Below are positions 1 to 5,602 of a stretch of 5,602 nt of DNA, one piece after another. This DNA is from a bacterium (GTDB taxonomy: Bacteria; Planctomycetota; JACOTG01; JAUIME01): the NCBI GenBank assembly GCA_030433195.1, contig JAUIME010000377.1:1-5602 (forward strand). Reading direction: 5' to 3'. The notes under the pieces were generated by a model. The model was not told the origin of the DNA and ran no database searches. It worked only from the letters and a program-made list of their open reading frames with translations. Numbering within the stretch: position 1 is the stretch's first letter; every line of letters begins with the position of its first letter. Made by a program: the position numbers and the translations under genes.

Positions 1-1
1 C

Positions 2-1879
2 CTGTTGGCGATCGACGGACTCGTCGCGCAGGGCAACGCCAATGCGGTGCCCGCCCTCGTTCACGTCGCCAACACCGACACCAGCCGCGCCGTCCGCTCG
101 CGGGTGCTCTCGGGTCTCCGACGCCTTGTCGACAAGGGACCGGCCGCGGCCGGATCGCTCGACGACGAAGCCCGCAACTGGCGCCGTTGGCTCGATCGCA
201 ACACGGAGCGGTTCGAAGGCGAAGAGCTGCCGTGGTTCCGCGACTCGCGCGACGCCGACCGCATCGTGCGCAGCGTCCGTGACTACATCCGAAGCCAGTT
301 CTTCTACTTCGACGAGAAAGAGCTCGTCGAGGAACGAAGCCTCGACGCGGCCGCTCGAACCGCGATGCGCCGTCACTTTGCGAACGACGACGCGAAACCG
401 AGCGACGCCGTGAAGATCGAGGGGTTCGAGCGTGACGTGGTCGAACGCGTCCTCCGAGCGACCGCGGACCGCGGACCCGAGGACTTCTTCCGAGCCCTCG
501 GCGCGATTCCGTTCGAATCGGACAAGAGCGACCTCGTACGGCTCACGAACGCGGCCGCCGACGGCATGGTCCGCAGCCTCGGCGATCGATTCTCGCGCCT
601 CCGACTCTCCAACGACGCCGAAGGCAACGTGCGACCCGGATGGCTTCCCGGCCTGCTCGACGACAACGACAGAACCAACGGCTTCATCCTCGACGAGAAA
701 GACGGGTCGTGGTGGGTCGACTTCGTGTTGTACGACAGCCCCGCCTTCTACGCGGGCATCCAGCCCGGCGACCAGGTGGTGAAGATCGGCAAGAAGTTCA
801 CGGGAGAGATGACCCCGCGAGAAGTTCTCGAGGCCGTGAACGAAGAAAACGACTTCTCGATCCTGCGGGACGGTTGGAACCGACCGTATGCGTTCTCGTT
901 GACTCCGGAACCCGCGGACGACGGCCGCACCGTCGTGCATCGCGTCTTGCCCGGCAAGATCGGCTACCTACGCTTGAAAGCGTTCGAAGCCGCGTGCTCC
1001 GTGAAGATCGAGCAAGCCCTGCTCGAGATGGAAGACGAAGGGATCGTCGGCCTCGTGCTCGATCTGCGCAACAACCCCGGCGGGACCGTCGTCGACGCGA
1101 CCGAGATCGTCGACAAGTTCCTGCCTGCGGGCAAGCTCATCAGCGTCAACGTCACGCGTGGACCGAACGGCGAAGAGGTCGACGACGACGTGCGCGCCAC
1201 CGACGCCCCCAGCGATCGCACGTATCCGGTCGCCGTGCTCGTGAATCGTTCGAGCGCGAGCGCGTCCGAGATGACGTCCGGCAGCTTGCAGGGCAACGAA
1301 CGCGCGATCGTCCTCGGCGAGACGACGTTCGGCAAGGGCATCGGCCAGAGCGGAACGCAGTTCCCGGGTTTCTCGAGCGACACTGCTCTCGGAACCACGC
1401 GGTCGGTCTACGCCGTATCGCTCACGATGATGCGCTACTACCTGCCCGAGGGCAAGCGCAGCATCCACCTCGTCGGTGTCGAGCCCGACATCCCGGTGCG
1501 CGAGCGCAACCTGCGCGGCGTGCTGCTCGATCGCGTGATGCGCGTGCGCCAGAGCAGCTATCTCGACGAATACGTGACCGAGCTCATCGAAGAGGACCGC
1601 GACACCGCGATCGCACTCGCGATCTTCGATGGCGAGGACACGTCGCGATATCCCGACTGGGACGACTACTACAAGAAGGCCGAGCGCAACCTCAACGAAC
1701 AAGAAGCCCGACGCGTCTTGCGCGCGGAGCTTCGACGTCGCCTGTTGTCCGATCGCGAACTCGATCGTTTCGACGAGCTGTTCTACGATCTGCAAGAAGA
1801 CCGAACGCTTCGCGCCGGAATCGACACCGTCGCCGACGAGGCCGACATCGAGCTCGGCGAGCACGAAGAGTACCGCTGA
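2..1879 (+). CDS. S41-family C-terminal processing peptidase with PDZ domain, 5' end cut off by the window edge
   Basis: This is a serine endopeptidase of the CtpA/Prc (tail-specific protease) family, which cleaves near the C-termini of envelope proteins. The reading frame is open to the left edge and the first possible start (TTG at 5) follows an in-frame CTG, so the true start is upstream. Numbering from the codon at 5: residues 1-45 are helical and HEAT-repeat-like, and NWRRW follows at 58-62. The typical S41 helical segment ends in a GM-x-SLGDRFS motif near 187. A PDZ domain spans about 226-300 (SPAFYAGIQPGDQVVKIG). The catalytic domain spans about 318-500, with LDLRNNPGG at 352-360. The catalytic Ser419 lies in SASASE, Lys444 in TTFGKG and Gln448 four residues later, matching the Ser/Lys/Gln triad known from Bacillus CtpB. 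A charged helical tail of about 120 residues follows. The enzyme looks active. The substrate is unknown, and any signal peptide would be outside the window. Confidence 0.93.
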   Translation: MLAIDGLVAQGNANAVPALVHVANTDTSRAVRSRVLSGLRRLVDKGPAAAGSLDDEARNWRRWLDRNTERFEGEELPWFRDSRDADRIVRSVRDYIRSQFFYFDEKELVEERSLDAAARTAMRRHFANDDAKPSDAVKIEGFERDVVERVLRATADRGPEDFFRALGAIPFESDKSDLVRLTNAAADGMVRSLGDRFSRLRLSNDAEGNVRPGWLPGLLDDNDRTNGFILDEKDGSWWVDFVLYDSPAFYAGIQPGDQVVKIGKKFTGEMTPREVLEAVNEENDFSILRDGWNRPYAFSLTPEPADDGRTVVHRVLPGKIGYLRLKAFEAACSVKIEQALLEMEDEGIVGLVLDLRNNPGGTVVDATEIVDKFLPAGKLISVNVTRGPNGEEVDDDVRATDAPSDRTYPVAVLVNRSSASASEMTSGSLQGNERAIVLGETTFGKGIGQSGTQFPGFSSDTALGTTRSVYAVSLTMMRYYLPEGKRSIHLVGVEPDIPVRERNLRGVLLDRVMRVRQSSYLDEYVTELIEEDRDTAIALAIFDGEDTSRYPDWDDYYKKAERNLNEQEARRVLRAELRRRLLSDRELDRFDELFYDLQEDRTLRAGIDTVADEADIELGEHEEYR

Positions 1880-1916
1880 TCTCGATCACGAGGCTCGCGT
1901 CGCCACGAGCGAGATC
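1878..1916 (+). other. Inverted repeat just after the protease stop codon
   Basis: A perfect 7-bp inverted repeat (GATCTCG at 1878-1884, CGAGATC at 1910-1916) begins inside the stop codon. It encloses a second short stem, CTCG at 1894-1897 pairing with CGAG at 1906-1909. An alternative fold gives two small tandem hairpins, 1881-1892 and 1893-1910. No run of T follows, so this is not a standard intrinsic terminator. It could be an mRNA processing or stability structure between the two genes, or chance in GC-rich sequence. Confidence 0.25.
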
Positions 1917-1965
1917 CGAACGCGCGAACAGCGGACACGACCATCGGACACGATCGATGTTGCCG

Positions 1966-1976
1966 AAGGAAGGGAG
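1966..1976 (+). promoter_or_regulatory. Shine-Dalgarno sequence that fixes the start of the secreted protein gene
   Basis: The purine run AAGGAAGGGAG ends 7 nt before the ATG at 1984, which is ideal spacing. An alternative in-frame ATG at 1957 would place this run inside the coding sequence and has no comparable site upstream. An in-frame TTG at 1981 directly precedes the ATG. The ATG at 1984 is therefore the preferred start. Confidence 0.75.
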
Positions 1977-1983
1977 ATTCTTG

Positions 1984-4524
1984 ATGGACCTCACGAAACT
2001 CGACGCACCCGTCGCATTCCAGGCGAGGCGCTTCGTCGCAGCGACCCGCCGACTCGCATGCGCCGTGGCGCTCGCAATCGTCGCGAACCTCGCGGCGTCA
2101 CCGGCGACGTTCGCACAAGAGCCGCCCGCGAGCGAACCCGCAAAGGAGCAGCCCGCAAGCGACACGCCGCCGACGAGCGGCGACGAGACGCCGGCCGAAG
2201 GCTCGCAAGGCGACGAGTCCGAAGCTGCGACCGACGGCCCCGCGGCCGAGACTTCCGGCGAGAAAGCGGCCGAGCCCGCGCAAGCGACACGCCGAACGAC
2301 GTACTGCGCACCCGCGGGCGCCTTCTTCGCGATGGACGTTCCGGGCTACCGCGCGTCGATCGACGCCTTGCTCACGACGAAGCTCGGCGAGTTGAGCCGT
2401 GAAGAAGCCATGAAGGCGGTGATCGAGAAGATCGAAACCCGCTATACGGCGAAAATGGAATCGATCGAAGACCTCATGGAGCTCGCGAAGGACCTCGAGG
2501 TCGACATCCCGCTCGAGGATCGCGTCACCGAGGCTCTCGAATCGCTCAGCTCGGTCGAGTACCAGGGAATCACCGCGCACGTGTACCTCGAACCGGTCGA
2601 CGGCGAAGAACCCGACGCGACGTTCCTCGGTTCGATCCTCTTCGAAGAGAAGGACGCCGAAGTTCTCTTGGGGCTCATGAAGAAGCTCGAGGAGCTTCTC
2701 GAGGAATCCGACTTCGCGAGACAGACCGCGCCGGAGCGCAAAATCGGCGAACACGAGATCCGCGTTTGGTCGCACGCCACCGACGACGACGAGCCCGAGA
2801 TCGCATACTTCCACGCGGATGACGAGATCTGGATCTCGATCGACGGGACCGACGAACTCGCCGCGCTCACGACGACCGCGCCGGCCGAACCGGCCGACCT
2901 CGATCGACGTCTCTTCGACTCCGGCACGCGGCTCGGCGCGTTCTCGTTCGACATCGACAAGATGTTCGATCTGTTCCGACAAGAACAATCCGACGACGAC
3001 CGCGACATGATGAAGGTCGTGCTCGAGTTTCTCGGCCTCGCTTCGCTCGAAACCGTCCGCGCCGGCGTCGCGGCCGACGGCCCGAACATCCGTGAGAAGC
3101 TCCTCCTCGAAATGACCGAAACCGGCAAGGGACTGCTCGCCGCGCTCCGTCCGATTCCCGAGGAAGGCGCCGGTGTGCCGCCGGTGCTGCCCGCGCTCGA
3201 TCCCGAGCTCGTGCACGTGCGCGGCTCGTTCGATCCGCAAAAGATCCTCGACGCGTTCCTCGCGCTCGCCGACGAAGCCAAGGAGGACGGTGAGTTCGAC
3301 GAAGAAGACGAACAGTTGCTCGCTCGCATGCGTCGCGTCTTCGACGCGTTCCACGGCGGCATGTCGATGATCTTCGCGGCGCCGAAGTTCGGGCTGCCGA
3401 TTCCGCGGATGGTGTTCGCGTTCGGCATCGCGGACGAAGAAGCCTACCGCGAAGCACTCGCCGACGTGAAGGATCGCATGGAGGGAATCGGCTTCGACGA
3501 GACCGAGTACAAAGGCGTCCGCATCACCACGATCAAGATCCCGAACAACCCCTCGCCGGTCGTTCCCGCGTTCGCGGTCGTCGATGGCGCCCTCGTCCTG
3601 TCCGACTCGCCCGCGACCCTGCGAAGCCTCGTGAGCGCCAAGGCCGACGGCGCCGAGTCGCGCGGACCCGTGTCGCCGGAAGACCGCCGCGACGCGCTCA
3701 TCTGTCGCTACGACTCGCGAGAGATCTTCAAGCTGATGTACGAGAAGATGCTCCCGCTCGTGCAGCTCGGACTCGGCCAGTTGCAGCGCTCGACGGGCAT
3801 GACGAGCCAGCCGCTCCTCAACCTCGCGGAGCTCCCGCAGTCGACGCTCATCGCGAAGTACCTCGGCGAAGGCTCGGCGAGGATTACCTGGACGGACAAG
3901 GGGCTCGAGATGACGGCGGCGTCGCCACTCGGTGATCCGCTGACGGCTCTCATCGCGAGCATCACGGTACCGCTCGGACCGCTCTTCACCGGTATGTCGC
4001 TCGACGAAGCTCGTGCCACTTGGGAGGAGCGTGTGTGCCGTGCGCGTGTCGAGAAGATCTACGCGGCGATCCACCTCCACCGTGGCACGTTCGGTGCCGG
4101 CAAGCGCTATCCCGACACGCTCGGCGAGCTCGTCACGCGTGGCCTCATCGAAGACGAAGACATGTTCCTCGTCCCGTCCGACAAAGACCCGACGGCGATC
4201 GAATACGAGACCGAGTTCGGAGACATCGAAGAGATCGCGGTGTCGTACAACTACCTGCCGAACTCGAAGCTCATCGTGAAGAAGGGCGACCTCGAATCGG
4301 GGCGCGTCTTCGGCACGATCGCGGGGGCGCCGCTGCGCATCGACCTCGAGGCCTTGATGGAAGACATCGACGACGAAGATGCGGAAGAAGACCCCGACCG
4401 CACGATCCTGCTCTACGAGACGAACCGCAACGAGCACGGCGGCCGCTTCGTCCTCACGACCGAGGGCGAGGTCTACCACCTCGACGAGACGCGCTTCCAG
4501 CAGATTCTCTCGATGAAGAAGTAG
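1984..4524 (+). CDS. Secreted DUF3352-like protein with C-terminal pseudopilin-like module, function unknown
   Basis: This 846-residue protein is predicted to be exported; I cannot assign a biochemical function. A basic N-terminus (RR at 15-16 and 22-23), a hydrophobic core at about 24-39 and a TFA/QE site after residue 44 form a Sec-type signal peptide. A linker rich in Pro, Glu, Ala, Ser and Thr follows to about residue 103. The body (about 104-650) alternates helices with strands and carries many Asp/Glu residues. It resembles the DUF3352 proteins of planctomycetes and cyanobacteria, a judgement by eye. From about 653 there is a hydrophobic stretch (653-671), then ARATWEERVCRARVEKIYAA and, at 708-733, RYPDTLGELV through VPSD. 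Near the end come LLYE, H818-GG and E827-G828. This order matches the core of planctomycete pseudopilin-like proteins, although the methylation motif at the start of a prepilin is absent. The gene starts 104 bp after the protease stop on the same strand, so an operon is plausible. The upstream in-frame extension to 640 is a shadow of the protease gene. Confidence 0.85.
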   Translation: MDLTKLDAPVAFQARRFVAATRRLACAVALAIVANLAASPATFAQEPPASEPAKEQPASDTPPTSGDETPAEGSQGDESEAATDGPAAETSGEKAAEPAQATRRTTYCAPAGAFFAMDVPGYRASIDALLTTKLGELSREEAMKAVIEKIETRYTAKMESIEDLMELAKDLEVDIPLEDRVTEALESLSSVEYQGITAHVYLEPVDGEEPDATFLGSILFEEKDAEVLLGLMKKLEELLEESDFARQTAPERKIGEHEIRVWSHATDDDEPEIAYFHADDEIWISIDGTDELAALTTTAPAEPADLDRRLFDSGTRLGAFSFDIDKMFDLFRQEQSDDDRDMMKVVLEFLGLASLETVRAGVAADGPNIREKLLLEMTETGKGLLAALRPIPEEGAGVPPVLPALDPELVHVRGSFDPQKILDAFLALADEAKEDGEFDEEDEQLLARMRRVFDAFHGGMSMIFAAPKFGLPIPRMVFAFGIADEEAYREALADVKDRMEGIGFDETEYKGVRITTIKIPNNPSPVVPAFAVVDGALVLSDSPATLRSLVSAKADGAESRGPVSPEDRRDALICRYDSREIFKLMYEKMLPLVQLGLGQLQRSTGMTSQPLLNLAELPQSTLIAKYLGEGSARITWTDKGLEMTAASPLGDPLTALIASITVPLGPLFTGMSLDEARATWEERVCRARVEKIYAAIHLHRGTFGAGKRYPDTLGELVTRGLIEDEDMFLVPSDKDPTAIEYETEFGDIEEIAVSYNYLPNSKLIVKKGDLESGRVFGTIAGAPLRIDLEALMEDIDDEDAEEDPDRTILLYETNRNEHGGRFVLTTEGEVYHLDETRFQQILSMKK

Positions 4525-4538
4525 CTCTGTACGTCACG

Positions 4539-4573
4539 CGCCGCGTGCACTCGGTGAACGGGTGCGCGCGGCG
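4539..4573 (+). terminator. GC-rich hairpin between convergent genes, probable terminator
   Basis: CGCCGCGTGCAC (4539-4550) pairs with GTGCGCGCGGCG (4562-4573) over 12 positions, with one T-G wobble and an 11-nt loop. It starts 15 nt after the stop of the secreted protein gene. Only GTTTCC follows, so the T-tract is weak. In plus-strand RNA the odd position is a U-G wobble; in minus-strand RNA it is an A-C mismatch, so the fold favours ending plus-strand transcription. It may also help the minus-strand gene, whose stop is 10 nt away. Confidence 0.6.
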
Positions 4574-4582
4574 GTTTCCGCT

Positions 4583-5469
4583 TCACGCTTCCGTGTAGAG
4601 CGGCGTGCTGAGGTACTTCATCCCCGTATCGCACGCGATCGTGACGACGGTGTGTCCTTCCCCGAGTCGCTCGGCAACGCGCAGCGCCGCGGCGACGTTC
4701 GCACCGGTCGACGTCCCCGCGAAGAGTGCCTCCTCGCGCGCGAGCCGTCGCGCCATCTCCATCGCCTCCGCCGTCGACACGGGTTCGATCGCGTCCGCGA
4801 GCGCAGGGTCCCACAGCGGCACGACGAAGCCGGCCCCCGTGCCTTCGATCTTGTGCGAACCGCTCGCACCTCCCGATAGCACCGCCGACTCAGCCGGCTC
4901 GACGGCGATGACGCGAATGTCGGCATCGTGCTCGCGAAGCCGTGTCGAGAGGCCGCATCGACCCGCCCGTCGACCTGCGCCACGATCTCGTCCGCCATGC
5001 GCGTGTACGCACCGACTTGGTCGCGGTTGTTCAACTGGTCGGTCCAGTAGCATCCGGGCTTGGCCGCGAGCCTCCGTGCGACCTCGATCATCTCGAGCGT
5101 GAGCTCCTTGGTCGTGCCTCCCGTCGGACTCGGCACCAGGGTGAGCCGCGCACCGAGCGCCCGCATGTGATCGCGCTTCTCGCGGCTGAACGCTTCGGAC
5201 GTGACGATGTCGAGCGGGATACGCTTTGCGGCGCACACGAACGCGAGCGACACTCCCGTGCTTCCGCCCGTGTACTCGACGACCGCCCCGCTCGGGCCCA
5301 GTCGACCGTCCCGCTCGGCCTCCGACACCATCGCCAACGCCATGCGGTCTTTCATGCTCCCCGTCGGGTTCTCGCACTCGAGCTTCACGAGAACGCGCGC
5401 GCTTCTGTCGGGAACGAGCGTTCGAAGCGGCAAGATCCCCGTACCGCCGATGGTGTCGAGAAGACTCAA
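4583..5469 (-). pseudogene. Cysteine synthase family PLP-dependent enzyme, disrupted by an internal deletion and frame change
   Basis: The product belongs to the fold-type II PLP family of O-acetylserine sulfhydrylase (CysK/CysM) and cystathionine beta-synthase, which makes cysteine or related products by beta-replacement in the cytoplasm. In the first frame, 172 codons from a TTG start encode IGGTGILPLRTL, the PLP lysine Lys40 in PTGSMKDR, the substrate loop TGGSTG at 67-72 and YWTDQLNNRDQ. That frame then runs into unrelated sequence. The second frame resumes at about 4954 with GLSTRLREHDADIRVIAVEP and continues through SAVLSGG and EEALFAGTSTGANVAAAL to ACDTGMKYLST, stopping at 4583. Against the family pattern, roughly 12 residues between GRVDA and GLSTR are absent. 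They should contain the GTGGT loop that binds the PLP phosphate. The missing length is not a multiple of three (about 37 nt by my estimate), hence the frame change. Both halves are otherwise well conserved, so this is either a recent mutation or an assembly error. The exact substrate is uncertain because TGGSTG replaces the usual TSGNTG. Confidence 0.85.
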
Positions 5470-5510
5470 GAGCGTCGCTTCCCCTGCGGGCGTGCCGCGT
5501 CAGGCGCCAT
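5466..5510 (-). CDS. Possible 14-codon upstream ORF overlapping the TTG start
   Basis: An ATG at 5510 opens a 14-residue frame (MAPDAARPQGKRRS). Its TGA overlaps the TTG start of the cysteine synthase-like gene in the four bases TTGA. An in-frame TGA lies two codons before the ATG, so this is not the tail of a longer gene. Only a weak purine stretch (GAAGCGAA) precedes the ATG. It could be a leader peptide that couples translation to the downstream gene, but so short a frame may well be chance. Confidence 0.15.
   Translation of the reverse strand: MAPDAARPQGKRRS
5478..5485 (-). promoter_or_regulatory. Shine-Dalgarno sequence supporting a TTG start for the cysteine synthase-like gene
   Basis: On the minus strand AGGGGAAG lies 8 nt upstream of TTG at 5469. 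An in-frame TGA at 5502-5500 closes the frame upstream and no ATG or GTG lies between that stop and the TTG, so the TTG is the earliest good start. The product then begins MSLLDTIGGTG, the usual beginning of this family. Confidence 0.65.
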
Positions 5511-5567
5511 TTCGCTTCAGACTCGCACGAGCGACGCGTCGGGCCGCACACGGCGCACCGAATCCGC

Positions 5568-5602
5568 ATGACGCTTCGCGAGATCTCCGAAGTGTTCGGG
5601 GT
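5568..5602 (+). CDS. Possible start of a plus-strand gene running off the right edge
   Basis: An ATG at 5568 opens a frame reading MTLREISEVFG to the window end with no stop. Its divergent placement from the cysteine synthase-like gene leaves a 98-bp gap, a normal size for a shared promoter region, though I recognise no clear -35/-10 boxes there. There is no convincing Shine-Dalgarno sequence. A beginning of this kind occurs in LpxD-type acyltransferases (MTLxEIAExLG) and in helix-turn-helix regulators; eleven residues cannot decide between these. Confidence 0.3.
   Translation, partial: MTLREISEVFG

Noticed and set aside
968..1864. 298-codon minus-strand open frame opposite the protease gene
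   Set aside because: Composition shadow of the S41 gene, which carries intact catalytic motifs on the plus strand.
640..1983. In-frame upstream extension of the secreted protein gene
   Set aside because: It overlaps the protease in another frame, is Arg-rich without domains, and would bury the signal peptide and Shine-Dalgarno sequence.
2098..4479. 793-codon open frame on the minus strand opposite the secreted protein gene
   Set aside because: It mirrors a gene rich in GAN and CTC codons, which read as stop-free on the opposite strand. The product is Arg/Glu/Val-rich without recognisable motifs, while the plus strand has a signal peptide, a ribosome binding site and domains.
1..4524. Very frequent TCGA and CGATCG tetra- and hexamers
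   Set aside because: They mostly fall at codon pairs such as CTC-GAN, ATC-GAN and TTC-GAC, so codon preference explains them without a special DNA motif.
4942..5571. 209-codon plus-strand open frame opposite the cysteine synthase-like gene
   Set aside because: Its product shows no family features, whereas the minus strand gives clear cysteine synthase motifs in both halves.
5574..5592. Near-palindrome CTTCG(C)GAGATCTCCGAAG near the right edge
   Set aside because: It has one unpaired base and lies inside the possible start of a coding region, with no second copy seen; chance is likely at this GC content.

Overview
The window is GC-rich and almost fully coding. It holds two plus-strand genes for exported or envelope-type proteins, then a convergent minus-strand gene for a cysteine synthase-like enzyme that is broken by a frame change. 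The architecture suggests a Planctomycetota-like Gram-negative bacterium: HEAT-like sequence leads into a tail-specific protease, and a large secreted protein ends in a degenerate pseudopilin-like module with a CPSD-like and an H-x8-EG motif. This placement is inferred from protein style; no rRNA or marker gene is present.

Layout. (1) The left edge to 1879 (+) is the C-terminal 624 codons of an S41 (C-terminal processing) peptidase with a PDZ domain and an intact Ser-Lys-Gln triad; its start lies outside the window. (2) After 104 bp containing a small inverted repeat and a strong Shine-Dalgarno sequence, 1984-4524 (+) encodes an 846-residue secreted protein of unknown function. Its body resembles DUF3352-type proteins. 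Spacing and orientation suggest it is co-transcribed with the protease. (3) A 58-bp convergent gap holds a strong GC-rich hairpin that probably ends transcription from the left. (4) 5469-4583 (-) is a fold-type II PLP enzyme of the cysteine synthase family. It starts at TTG and is intact at both ends, but in the middle about a dozen residues, including the expected PLP-phosphate glycine loop, are missing and the frame shifts. (5) The last 98 bp before 5568 form a divergent intergenic region, followed by what may be the first 11 codons of another plus-strand gene.

How they work together. The protease and the secreted protein probably both act outside the cytoplasm, and their adjacency hints at a shared envelope role, but nothing in the sequence proves this. 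The cysteine synthase-like gene is an independent metabolic unit on the other strand. I see no mobile element, CRISPR array, tRNA or rRNA, and no clear candidate for an entirely new system. The points most worth checking are the lesion in the PLP enzyme and the composite architecture of the secreted protein.
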